Below are positions 18,728-27,238 of a stretch of DNA of 64,000 nt, in pieces. The number at the start of each line of letters is the position of its first letter. The first letter of the stretch is position 1. Both the position numbers and the translations under genes were made by a program. The stretch is taken from the NCBI RefSeq assembly GCF_024732245.1, contig NZ_CP093845.1, positions 1,674,001 through 1,738,000 on the forward strand, read 5' to 3'. Origin of the DNA: Dietzia sp. B32. GTDB lineage: Bacteria > Actinomycetota > Actinomycetes > Mycobacteriales > Mycobacteriaceae. The notes below the pieces were generated by a model that had not been told where the DNA came from, did no database searches, and saw nothing but the letters and a program-made list of their open reading frames with translations.

Positions 18728-20146
18728 ATGCCTTCAGCGATCATCGTCGGTAGCGGACCCAACGGTCTCGCAGCCGCGTTGACACTGGCCGCCGATGGGG
18801 TCGATGTGACCGTTCTGGAAGCATCCGACTCCATCGGCGGCGGCACCAGGTCCGGCGAGATGACCTCGCCGGGCCTGCTGCACGACCAGTGTTCGGGATT
18901 CCACCCCCTCGCCGTCGACACCGGCTTCAGCCGCCAGTTCGACCTCGAGGCCCACGGCCTACGGTGGGCACTCCCGGAGGTCCAGTACTCGCACCCCCTC
19001 GACGGTGGCAGGGGCGCGGCGGTCTGGAGATCGGTCGACCGGACGGCCTCACACCTCGGCGCCGACGGCCAGTCCTACCGACGGATGTTCGGTGCACTCG
19101 ACGCCCGGTTCCCCCAGATCGCCGAGGAGTTCCTCCAACCCCTCCTGCACATCCCGAACCATCCCCTCGTCCTCGCCCGCTTCGGGGCCTACGCCGCGAT
19201 GCCGGCCAGCCTCCTCGCCCGCCGATGGCACGGCGACGAGGCCAGGGCACTGTTCGGGGGCGTCGCCGCGCACGCCTTCCGCCCGCTCGATTCCGTGATG
19301 TCCTCGGCGATCGGCGTCGCACTGGGCACGGCCGCGCACCGGTTCGGCTGGCCGGTCGCCGTGGGGGGGTCGGCGACGATCGCGACCACCATGGCGACGA
19401 TGCTGGACGGACTCGGCGGCCGGATCGAAACGGGGATCACCGTTCGCGACCACCGGGAGCTCGGAAGGCCGGACGTGATCATGCTCGACACCTCTCCAGT
19501 CGCAGCTGCCCGGATCCTCGCCGGCATCCTGCCCCGGCGGGTCGACCGCGCCTACCGACGCTTCCGACACGGACCGGCCGCGTTCCAGGTCGCGTTCGCG
19601 GTCGAAGGCGGAATACCGTGGTCGCACGAGCCGTCCCGGGCGGCCGGCACCGTCCACGTGGGAGGCACCTTCGCCGAGATCGCCGCCGCCGAGCGGCAGG
19701 TCGTCCGAGGGGAGATGCCGCAGCGGCCCTTCATCCTGGTCGGCCAACAGTCCGTCGCCGACCCCGCCCGCGCGAAGAACGGGCTCCATCCCGTCGACGC
19801 CTACGCCCACGTCCCAGCCGGATGGACGGGCGACGCCACCCAGACGATCATCGACCAGATCGAACGATTCGCCCCCGGATTCCGCGACCGGGTCCACCAG
19901 ATCCACACGCGCTCGACCCATGAACTCGAAGAGCACAACCCGAACTACGTGGGCGGGGATATCGTGACGGGTGCCAACGACCCTCGACAACTGGTGTTCC
20001 GGCCCCGGGTCGCCCTCGACCCCTACTCGACGGGAGTGCCCGGGATCTACATCTGCTCGGCGGCCGCCCCGCCCGGGGCGGGCGCCCACGGGATGGTCGG
20101 GTGGAACGCGGCGCGTTCCGCCCTGTCGTACCTGTCCAGACGGTGA
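18728..20146 (+). CDS. FAD-dependent oxidoreductase, phytoene-desaturase-like
   Basis: 472 residues. The N-terminal dinucleotide motif is IVGSGPNGLAAALTLAADG followed by VLEASDSIGGGTRS, as in the COG1233 carotenoid-desaturase/amine-oxidase group. The C-terminal FAD-closing segment is GIYICSAAAPPGAGAHGM. It could dehydrogenate, isomerise or saturate a hydrophobic substrate; no carotenoid genes lie nearby, so carotenoid synthesis is not implied. It is four bases downstream of the DUF3556 gene, and the PucR-type regulator gene follows. Confidence 0.82.
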   Translation: MPSAIIVGSGPNGLAAALTLAADGVDVTVLEASDSIGGGTRSGEMTSPGLLHDQCSGFHPLAVDTGFSRQFDLEAHGLRWALPEVQYSHPLDGGRGAAVWRSVDRTASHLGADGQSYRRMFGALDARFPQIAEEFLQPLLHIPNHPLVLARFGAYAAMPASLLARRWHGDEARALFGGVAAHAFRPLDSVMSSAIGVALGTAAHRFGWPVAVGGSATIATTMATMLDGLGGRIETGITVRDHRELGRPDVIMLDTSPVAAARILAGILPRRVDRAYRRFRHGPAAFQVAFAVEGGIPWSHEPSRAAGTVHVGGTFAEIAAAERQVVRGEMPQRPFILVGQQSVADPARAKNGLHPVDAYAHVPAGWTGDATQTIIDQIERFAPGFRDRVHQIHTRSTHELEEHNPNYVGGDIVTGANDPRQLVFRPRVALDPYSTGVPGIYICSAAAPPGAGAHGMVGWNAARSALSYLSRR

Positions 20147-20207
20147 TCACGGAGGGAGGACACGGCGGGACCTGAGTCACCAGACTGACTCGATTCTGCC
20201 CGCACCC

Positions 20208-21500
20208 ATGCTCAGCACAACACCACAAGATCCCGAGCGTCTCCGTGAACTGACCCGCCGCATCGGTCTCAGGCTCAGTTCACGGACCGCGGCGATCTCC
20301 GACAGCATGACCGCGGCCATCGAGGACGCCATCGGCGAGCTGACCGAGGAGGACACCCACACCGCTCTCCACGCCAGTGTGGCGAACAACGTCGAGGTCA
20401 TCATCGATATGCTGACGCACACCAAGGACGCACACGACCTCCCTCCCCTGCCCGACGCCCTCCACTACGCCGTCGCGCTCGCCCGGAGGGACGTCTCCAG
20501 TGCCTCCCTCCGGCGCGCCTATCACGTCGGCTCCGACTGCCTCCTGGCCCACGTGTTCGACCAGGTGCAGGAGGTCGACTGCGAGGACCACGAGAAGCTG
20601 CCGCTCTACCATCACCTCGCCGGATGGCTGTTCCAGTACGTGGACGAGATAACCCGTACCGTCATCGCCGCGCACGAGGAGGAGCTGCGCTATTCCCACA
20701 ACCAGGCGGCCCGTTCGATCAACGTGATCGTCAACCGGGTCCTGGAGCGGGAGGACATCGACCCCGCGGAGTTCGAGAGGGTCACGGGATACCGCCTGGG
20801 CCAGACACACGTCGCGTGCCGGGTGTGGATCGACGACTTCGGTGCCGTCGCCGATCAATCGCGACTCCTCGAGAACGTCGTGACCACTCTCGCCGGGAGG
20901 CTGGAGGTGAGCCGTGCGCCGCTGATGATCGCCACGGGCCGAGCCTCCGCCGAGGTGTGGTTCGGCATGGAGGGGCGCCGGCCCACGGTGGACACCCGGG
21001 TCATCGCGCCGATAGCTGCGGCGACCCCCGGTGCCCGGGTCTCCTTCGGAGCACCCGGCGCCGGGATCGAGGGGTTCCGGACCACCCGCACCCAGGCGGC
21101 GTTCGCCGCGACAGTCGCGCAGGTCTCCACCAGCGACGTGGCCCACGTGGTCTCGTACGCGGACGCCGGGATCCCCGTCATCGCGCGACTGGCCGAGGAC
21201 ATCGCGTCCACTCGCCGCTGGGTCCGCGAGGTTCTCGGCCGCCTGGCCCACGACACCGAGGATGCCGCCAGACAACGGGAGACGGTTCGGGTGTTCCTCG
21301 ACTCGGCGGAGAACTACTCCGAGACGGCGGCCCACCTTCTCCTGCACAGGAACACGGTCAAGTACCGGCTGACCAAGGCGGAGCACGAACTGGGCAGACC
21401 ACCGGGGTCCAGGCGGTTGGACACGCACCTGGCCCTCGCCGTCTGCCACGCCCTGGGCGGCGTGGTCCTGACTCCGGACGACCGCACGTCATCCGGCTGA
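20208..21500 (+). CDS. PucR/CdaR-type helix-turn-helix regulator
   Basis: 430 residues. The C-terminal helix-turn-helix (ENYSETAAHLLLHRNTVKYR) is the PucR signature, and the preceding 200 residues resemble the GGDEF-like domain of CdaR/PucR regulators. The N-terminal 150 residues are helical and probably sense the signal. The ATG at 20208 has no good ribosome site, and the frame stays open upstream to 19971 inside the flavoprotein gene, so the start is uncertain. Its position as the last gene of the DUF3556 cluster suggests it controls that cluster. Confidence 0.8.
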   Translation: MLSTTPQDPERLRELTRRIGLRLSSRTAAISDSMTAAIEDAIGELTEEDTHTALHASVANNVEVIIDMLTHTKDAHDLPPLPDALHYAVALARRDVSSASLRRAYHVGSDCLLAHVFDQVQEVDCEDHEKLPLYHHLAGWLFQYVDEITRTVIAAHEEELRYSHNQAARSINVIVNRVLEREDIDPAEFERVTGYRLGQTHVACRVWIDDFGAVADQSRLLENVVTTLAGRLEVSRAPLMIATGRASAEVWFGMEGRRPTVDTRVIAPIAAATPGARVSFGAPGAGIEGFRTTRTQAAFAATVAQVSTSDVAHVVSYADAGIPVIARLAEDIASTRRWVREVLGRLAHDTEDAARQRETVRVFLDSAENYSETAAHLLLHRNTVKYRLTKAEHELGRPPGSRRLDTHLALAVCHALGGVVLTPDDRTSSG

Positions 21501-21558
21501 GCACGCACACTGGTGGCGGACTCGACGGGCGCCGTTCGGAGTTCGGGCGTCGGTGCGA

Positions 21559-22614
21559 TCAGATCCGGTCCGGAGTCGCGGGTCCGGGACTCGGCCGCTC
21601 AGTCGATTTGCCGTTGTCCCCGCCGCGACGGCGCAGCAGCTGGAACCCGGGGATGCCCGCGACGGCCTCGAGGCACTGTTGCGCCACCTCGAGTATCTGG
21701 TGGACCTCGGGCGCGACGGTGTCCAGGGAGGCCAGGACGGGCATGACGTCGTTCTCGAGGGAGTTGCCCAGTGCCGGCAGGTGGTCGATGAACTGGATGA
21801 CCGCCTTGACCTCCTCGGGGTCGACCGACTCGAGGACGTCGTCGGCGATCGGCTCGAGCAGCCGGATCGTCTTGTCCGCCCACGCCAGGACCTCGGTCAG
21901 GCGGGTCGCCACGAGCCTGGCCTTGTCCGCATCCAGGTCCGCGTCCACGAGCAGCGCCTCCACGACGGGCTTGACCTGTGCCAACGCAGAATCCGCGAAG
22001 TCGACGAGGGGCACGACACGCTCGATGAGCCCGCCGGCGTCGAGCACCAGATCGTCGGCGGTGTCCACCGTCGTCCGGACGCGAGCCACCACGGTCTCCG
22101 CGGAGTCGATAGTGCTTCCCACCCGCACGACCACGCCCTCGGCGGAGTCGATCGTGCCGTCGACCCGGCGCACCACGCCCTCGGCGGAGTCGATCGTGCC
22201 GTCGACCCGGCGCACCACACCCTCGGCGGAGTCGATCGTGCCGTCGACCCGGCGCACCACACCCTCGGCGGAGTCGACGGTCGTCCCCACCCGGCCGACG
22301 ATCCCGTCCGCGGCGGACACCGTGGCCTCCACCTCGTCGACCACGCGGTTGGCCTTGGCCACCGTGGTGCGGACACCGTCAACCGTGTCGACGGCCGTGG
22401 CCACGATCCCGTCGATCGCGCGCACCGTCCTGTTGACCTCGTCGAGGAGGTCCTGGATGCGCTCGACCACGTCCTCGACGTCGGCGAGAAGTGCGAGCAC
22501 CCGGGCGGGCAGCAGGAGCAGCTCCCTGGCCATTCTCAACTCCCACTCCACGACTCGGAACGCCGTCCCCACCACGGAGGAGGCGGAGGGGACGCGGAGC
22601 TGGATGTCGGCCAT
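21559..22614 (-). CDS. Protein of 14-residue amphipathic tandem repeats
   Basis: 351 residues, function unknown. After a short hydrophobic N-terminal helix (RELLLLPARVLALLADV), about ten consecutive 14-residue units follow, of the form GVVRRVDGTIDSAE; three are identical. Small hydrophobic residues recur at fixed places, so the region should form one long amphipathic or coiled-coil helix. The C-terminal third lacks repeats (LLEPIADDVLESVDPEEV, then FIDHLPALGNS). The ATG at 22614 is chosen because it leaves the divergent promoter region to PEP synthase. No signal peptide is visible. Membrane-surface, lipid-body or scaffold roles are possible, but none is shown. Confidence 0.75.
   Translation of the reverse strand: MADIQLRVPSASSVVGTAFRVVEWELRMARELLLLPARVLALLADVEDVVERIQDLLDEVNRTVRAIDGIVATAVDTVDGVRTTVAKANRVVDEVEATVSAADGIVGRVGTTVDSAEGVVRRVDGTIDSAEGVVRRVDGTIDSAEGVVRRVDGTIDSAEGVVVRVGSTIDSAETVVARVRTTVDTADDLVLDAGGLIERVVPLVDFADSALAQVKPVVEALLVDADLDADKARLVATRLTEVLAWADKTIRLLEPIADDVLESVDPEEVKAVIQFIDHLPALGNSLENDVMPVLASLDTVAPEVHQILEVAQQCLEAVAGIPGFQLLRRRGGDNGKSTERPSPGPATPDRI
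22141..22266. repeat. Three near-identical 42-base tandem repeats
   Basis: Units starting at 22141, 22183 and 22225 differ at one position or none and encode the identical 14-residue units of the protein on the minus strand. Diverged units extend on both sides. The near-identity suggests recent expansion. Confidence 0.9.
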
Positions 22615-22717
22615 GCGCTGATTGTGCCTGAACCGCCCACACCGGGCGGCCGGTCTGCACACCATGGGGACAGTCACGGTCCCGACCCTTCGGGCCGCGA
22701 TCACAAAGGGGCGAGAG

Positions 22718-25063
22718 ATGAACACACGCTGGGTCGCCGATTTCGCCGAGCTGCGGCTCGCCGACGCTCCGGAGTACGGCGGGAAGTCCGCCAATCTCGG
22801 GGAGATGACGGGCGCGGGGTTCCCCGTACCGCCGGGGTTCTCGGTGGGCCAATCCGCCTACCTCGCCGCGATGGACGCGGCCGGGGTCCGGACCCGTCTC
22901 CACGACCGCCGCGTCCCGGAGGAGGGGCTGAGCGAGGCGGACCTGATGTCCCTCGCGGCGGAGCTCAGCGGCACCGTCGCCGCGGTGGAGATGCCGCCCC
23001 GCCTGCGCGAGGACATCCTGGCCCACTACCGGTCGCTGGGGTCGGACGTCCCCGTGGCGGTCCGCAGTTCCGCGCCCGCGGAGGACGCCGGTGACACCTC
23101 GTTCGCGGGTATCCACGAGTCGTACACGGACGTGGTGGGCGAGGAGTCGGTGCTCGAGGCCGTGCGGGACTGTTGGTGTTCGCTGTGGACGCCGCGCGCC
23201 ATGACCTACCGGGCGGTGACGGGGTACGACGACGAACCGTCGATCGCGGTGGTGGTGCAGAAGATGGTCCGTTCCGACACCTCGGGCGTGGCCTTCACCG
23301 CCGATCCCCGCACCTCCCAGGTCGACCGGGTGGTGATAGAGGCGGCGTTCGGGCTCGGCGAGGTGGTGGTGGGCGGCAAGGTCGAGCCCGACACCTACGT
23401 CGTGTCCAAAGCCGACCTGCGGATCCTCGCCGTGCACGTGGGCCGGAAGGTCGCCCGGATCGTCGCGGGCCGCACGGCGGACGGGCTCGTCCCCGTCCCG
23501 GAGGCCGAGCAGCTGAACCGTGTGCTCGACGACGACCAGGTGCGCCAGGTGGCCCGCCTGGCCGTCATGTCGGAGCAGCACTACGGCCTGCCGCAGGACA
23601 CCGAGTTCGCCTTCGAGGACGGTGAGCTCTACATCGTGCAGACCCGCCCGATCACCACGCTGGACACCGATGCCGCCCACGCGGATGCTCCGGTCGGCAC
23701 CGGGGGCGCCGGGGACGGGGTGGCGCCGATCGTCTCCGGCCTCGGCGCGGGGCCGGGCACCGCGATCGGGACCGCGCGGGTCCTGACGGAACTGGCGGAC
23801 GGGGTGAACCTGGCCGCCGGCGAGATCCTGGTGGCGACGATGACCGATCCCGACTGGTTGCCGATCCTCCAGCGCGCCGCCGCGATCGTCACCGATGAGG
23901 GCGGCGTCACCTGTCACGCCGCCATCGTCGGGCGCGAACTGGGGCGCCCGGTGATCGTGGGCACGCGGTCCGCGACGACCGACATCGCCGACGGGCAGAC
24001 CATCACCGTCGACGGCACCGCCGGCGTCGTCTACCCCGGAGAGGTCCGCGAGGCCGCACCACCGCAGGCTCCCGCCGATGCCGCCGCGGCTCCCGAGGTG
24101 CGTACCCGGGAGATCACCGCCACGGCCGTCTACGTCAACCTCGCGACCCCGGACGCCGCGGCGCGGGTCGCGGCGATGGACGTCGACGGCGTGGGCCTGC
24201 TGAGAGCGGAGTTCCTCATCACGAGCGCGCTGCAGGGGCTGCACCCGCGCAGGCTCGTCGAGGAGGGCAGAGCCGAGGAGTACGTGGAACGGATGGCCGC
24301 GGGGATCAGCACCATCGCCGCCGCCTTCGATCCCAGGCCCGTGGTGTACCGGGCCACCGACCTGCGATCCAACGAGTTCCGGGGACTGCTCGGCGGGGAG
24401 GTGGAGGCCGAGGAACGCAATCCGATGATCGGGTACCGCGGCTGCTTCCGCTACACCCGGGAACCGGACCTGTTCCGGTTGGAGCTCGATGCGCTCGCCC
24501 GGGTGCGGCAGCGGCACCGGAACCTGCACCTGATGATCCCGTTCGTCCGGACCGGCTGGGAACTGCGTGCCTGCCTGGACATAATCGACGCACACCCGAT
24601 CGGGCGCGACACCGGGCTCAGGCGATGGATCATGGCCGAGGTCCCCTCGGTGGTGCACTGGATCCCCGAGTACGCGGCGATGGGCATCCACGGGGTGTCG
24701 ATCGGCTCCAACGATCTCACCCAGCTGACGTTGGGGGTCGACCGTGACTCGGAGGTGTGTGCGGACCTGTTCGACTCGATGGACCCGGCGGTCCTGGCCT
24801 TCATCGACCAGATCATCGACCGCTGCCACGAGTCGGGCCTCACCGTGTCGCTGTGCGGACAGGCCGCGTCGACCGATCCCCGTATGGCGGAACACCTCGT
24901 CCGCAAGGGGGTCACGTCCGTCTCCGTCACGCCGGACTACGCGGAGTTGACCCGGCGGACCGTCGCCCGGGCCGAGCGGACCATCCTGCTCGATGCCGCC
25001 CGAGCGGTCCCCCGCCCGGGACGTGACCGACCCACCGGGCGCTCTCGCAGGTCCTCGCCGTAA
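22718..25063 (+). CDS. ppsA: Phosphoenolpyruvate synthase
   Basis: Converts pyruvate and ATP to PEP, AMP and phosphate, opening gluconeogenesis from C3 units, as expected for a bacterium living on lipids. 781 residues, normal. The N-terminal ATP-grasp domain starts with [11 protein letters not shown] and includes [19 protein letters not shown]. The phospho-carrier histidine is H400 in [15 protein letters not shown], and the C-terminal PEP-binding barrel includes [16 protein letters not shown] with C713 in SLCGQA. The ATG at 22718 has AAAGGGG 6 bases upstream. It is divergent from the repeat protein and 155 bases before fadE5. Confidence 0.93.
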   Translation: MNTRWVADFAELRLADAPEYGGKSANLGEMTGAGFPVPPGFSVGQSAYLAAMDAAGVRTRLHDRRVPEEGLSEADLMSLAAELSGTVAAVEMPPRLREDILAHYRSLGSDVPVAVRSSAPAEDAGDTSFAGIHESYTDVVGEESVLEAVRDCWCSLWTPRAMTYRAVTGYDDEPSIAVVVQKMVRSDTSGVAFTADPRTSQVDRVVIEAAFGLGEVVVGGKVEPDTYVVSKADLRILAVHVGRKVARIVAGRTADGLVPVPEAEQLNRVLDDDQVRQVARLAVMSEQHYGLPQDTEFAFEDGELYIVQTRPITTLDTDAAHADAPVGTGGAGDGVAPIVSGLGAGPGTAIGTARVLTELADGVNLAAGEILVATMTDPDWLPILQRAAAIVTDEGGVTCHAAIVGRELGRPVIVGTRSATTDIADGQTITVDGTAGVVYPGEVREAAPPQAPADAAAAPEVRTREITATAVYVNLATPDAAARVAAMDVDGVGLLRAEFLITSALQGLHPRRLVEEGRAEEYVERMAAGISTIAAAFDPRPVVYRATDLRSNEFRGLLGGEVEAEERNPMIGYRGCFRYTREPDLFRLELDALARVRQRHRNLHLMIPFVRTGWELRACLDIIDAHPIGRDTGLRRWIMAEVPSVVHWIPEYAAMGIHGVSIGSNDLTQLTLGVDRDSEVCADLFDSMDPAVLAFIDQIIDRCHESGLTVSLCGQAASTDPRMAEHLVRKGVTSVSVTPDYAELTRRTVARAERTILLDAARAVPRPGRDRPTGRSRRSSP

Positions 25064-25081
25064 TCAGAGCCTTTCCTCACC

Positions 25082-25111
25082 TTGGACTGATTGCTGACAA
25101 CGCACTAGCAT
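25082..25111 (+). promoter_or_regulatory. Promoter of fadE5
   Basis: TTGGAC (25082-25087) and TAGCAT (25106-25111) are 18 bases apart, giving a leader of about 100 bases before the ATG at 25219. The shared inverted repeat at 25119-25136 would sit on the transcription start. Confidence 0.5.
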
Positions 25112-25118
25112 CTGTCTT

Positions 25119-25136
25119 GTTACCGGCGAGTAGGTT
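25119..25136. promoter_or_regulatory. Candidate fatty-acid operator at fadE5
   Basis: GTTACCGGCGAGTAGGTT contains TTACC-N4-AGTAG, the same layout as the site at 30745-30762 between fadA2 and fabG4. It lies directly after the predicted -10 box, where a bound repressor would block transcription. Confidence 0.5.
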
Positions 25137-25218
25137 CCGGCGTACCAGTGGTTGCGGGCACCGGCTCCTCGGGCGCGACACATTTCATGACACCGCACTC
25201 CGAACGGAGAAGACCGTT

Positions 25219-27057
25219 ATGGGTCACTACAAGAGCAACGTCCGGGATCTCGAGTTCAACATGTTCGAGGTCCTTCGTATGAACGAGGCACTCGACGCCG
25301 GCGAGTTCGGCGACATGGACACCGAGACCGCCAAGGGCATCCTCGCCGAGGTCGCCACCCTCGCCGAGGGGCCGGTCGCCGAGTCCTTCGCGTCCGCCGA
25401 CCGCAACCCTCCGGTGTTCGACCCGGAGACCCACTCGGTCTCGATCCCCGAGGACTTCAAGAAGTCGTTCAAGGCCTGGTTCGACGCCGGTTACTGGTCC
25501 ATGGGCCTGCCCGAGGAGATCGGCGGCATGCCGGCTCCCCGCGCCATGGTCTGGGCCACGGGCGAGATGATGCTCGGCGCCAACCCGCCGGCGTTCATGT
25601 ACTCGGCCGGCCCGTCGTTCGCCGCGGTGCTCTTCGAGAACGGCACCGAGGAGCAGAAGAAGTGGGCCGCGACCTGTGCCGAGCGCGGCTGGGGCGCCAC
25701 CATGGTGCTCACCGAGCCCGACGCGGGTTCGGACGTCGGTGCCGGCCGCACCAAGGCGATCCAGCAGGACGACGGTTCCTGGCACATCGAGGGCGTCAAG
25801 CGCTTCATCACCTCGGCCGACGCCGACGACATGTTCGAGAACATCTTCCACCTGGTCCTCGCTCGCCCCGAGGGTGCCGGCCCCGGCACCAAGGGCCTGT
25901 CGCTGTTCTTCGTGCCGAAGTTCCACTTCGACTTCGAGAAGAACGAGATGGGCGAGCGCAACGGCGTGTTCGTCACCGGTGTCGAGCACAAGATGGGCAT
26001 CAAGGCTTCCACCACGTGTGAGGTCACCTTCGGCGGCCACGGTGTCCCCGCCAAGGGCTGGATGGTCGGCGGTGACGTGCTCAACCAGGGCATCCGTCAG
26101 ATGTTCGACGTCATCGAGCACGCCCGCATGATGGTCGGAACCAAGGCCATCTCGACCCTGTCGACCGGGTACCTCAACGCTCTGGAGTTCGCCAAGGAGC
26201 GCGTCCAGGGTGGCGACATGACCGAGATGGCCGACAAGACCGCTCCGCGCGTGACCATCACCCACCACCCGGACGTGCGTCGTGCGCTGATCCGCCAGAA
26301 GGCGTTCGCCGAGGGCCTGCGCGCCGTGTACATGTACACCGCCGCCCACCAGGACCCCGAGACCGCCCTGCGGGCGTCCGGCGCAGACGCCGAACTCGCC
26401 CACCGGGTCAACGACCTGCTGCTGCCGATCGTCAAGGGCGTCGGCTCCGAGCGCGCCTACGAGCTGCTCACCGAGTCCCTGCAGACGTTCGGCGGGTCGG
26501 GCTTCCTGCAGGACTACCCGATCGAGCAGTACATCCGCGACGCCAAGATCGACTCCCTCTACGAGGGCACCACCGCGATCCAGGCCCAGGACTTCTTCTT
26601 CCGCAAGATCGCCCGTGACCGCGGCACCGCCGTGGGCCACGTGTCGGCGCAGATCAAGAAGTTCCTGGCCGAGGACGCGTGCGGCGGCCAGCTGTCCGCT
26701 GAGCGTGAGCTGCTGGCGACCGCCCTCGCGGACGTCGAGGCCATGATCGGCACCTGCTTCGATCACCTCATGGGCTCGCAGGAGGACCCCAAGCGTCTGT
26801 ACACGGTCGGGCTCGCCTCGGTCCGCGTGCTCATGGGCTTCGGTGACCTCATGATGGGCTGGCGTCTGCTGGTCGGCGCCGAGGTCGCCCTCGGCGCACT
26901 GGACGGGGCGTCCGACGACGACAAGGACTTCTACAACGGCAAGATCGCCGCGGCCCGGTGGTTCGCGACGAACGAGCTGCCCCTGCTCACCGCCACCCGC
27001 GGGATCGTCGCCGGTCTCGGCAACGAGCTCATGGAGCTGGACGAGTCCGCGTTCTGA
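25219..27057 (+). CDS. fadE5: Acyl-CoA dehydrogenase, FadE5 type
   Basis: FAD-dependent first step of beta-oxidation. 612 residues, and the opening [14 protein letters not shown] is the FadE5 signature. FadE5 of M. tuberculosis accepts a broad range of acyl-CoA chain lengths. Flavin-domain segments include [13 protein letters not shown] and [11 protein letters not shown]-like [11 protein letters not shown], and the C-terminal domain contains the catalytic-base region [12 protein letters not shown]. The ATG at 25219 follows CGGAGAAG. It has its own promoter and operator-like repeat; fadA2, fabG4 and htdX lie 2.3 kb on, with a VanW gene inserted between, so the M. tuberculosis Rv0241c-Rv0244c cluster is conserved but split. 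Confidence 0.93.
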   Translation: MGHYKSNVRDLEFNMFEVLRMNEALDAGEFGDMDTETAKGILAEVATLAEGPVAESFASADRNPPVFDPETHSVSIPEDFKKSFKAWFDAGYWSMGLPEEIGGMPAPRAMVWATGEMMLGANPPAFMYSAGPSFAAVLFENGTEEQKKWAATCAERGWGATMVLTEPDAGSDVGAGRTKAIQQDDGSWHIEGVKRFITSADADDMFENIFHLVLARPEGAGPGTKGLSLFFVPKFHFDFEKNEMGERNGVFVTGVEHKMGIKASTTCEVTFGGHGVPAKGWMVGGDVLNQGIRQMFDVIEHARMMVGTKAISTLSTGYLNALEFAKERVQGGDMTEMADKTAPRVTITHHPDVRRALIRQKAFAEGLRAVYMYTAAHQDPETALRASGADAELAHRVNDLLLPIVKGVGSERAYELLTESLQTFGGSGFLQDYPIEQYIRDAKIDSLYEGTTAIQAQDFFFRKIARDRGTAVGHVSAQIKKFLAEDACGGQLSAERELLATALADVEAMIGTCFDHLMGSQEDPKRLYTVGLASVRVLMGFGDLMMGWRLLVGAEVALGALDGASDDDKDFYNGKIAAARWFATNELPLLTATRGIVAGLGNELMELDESAF

Positions 27058-27090
27058 TCCCCACCTGACGGGCCCGTCCGGGTCCTCACC

Positions 27091-27126
27091 GTCGATCCGC
27101 CGCCCACGCCCGGGCGGCGGATCGAC
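27091..27126 (+). terminator. Hairpin terminator after fadE5
   Basis: 15-base perfect GC-rich arms (27091-27105, 27112-27126) with a 6-base loop, 33 bases after the fadE5 stop. A second, larger repeat follows at 27162. Confidence 0.75.
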
Positions 27127-27161
27127 CCGTTTCGCCGGGCGCGAGCGGCCCGCCACCCACG

Positions 27162-27231
27162 AATCCGCTACCCGGATTCCGGATCCGCTACGCCTATGGG
27201 AGTAGCGGATCCGGAATCCGGGTAGCGGATT
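27162..27231. terminator. 29-base perfect inverted repeat between convergent genes
   Basis: Arms 27162-27190 and 27203-27231 are perfectly complementary with a 12-base centre. Each arm itself contains nested CCGGATTCCGGATCCG-type repeats. It lies between fadE5 and the convergent VanW gene, 8 bases from the latter's stop, and a T-rich tail follows on the plus strand. Confidence 0.75.
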
Positions 27232-27238
27232 TCTGGTT

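Noticed and set aside
22379-24895. An 838-codon open frame on the minus strand over PEP synthase
   Set aside because: It is antisense to a gene with complete PEP-synthase motifs and has no recognisable domain of its own.
25120-27156. A 678-codon open frame on the minus strand over fadE5
   Set aside because: Antisense to a conserved acyl-CoA dehydrogenase; Val/Leu/Gly/Asp-biased composition typical of a shadow frame.
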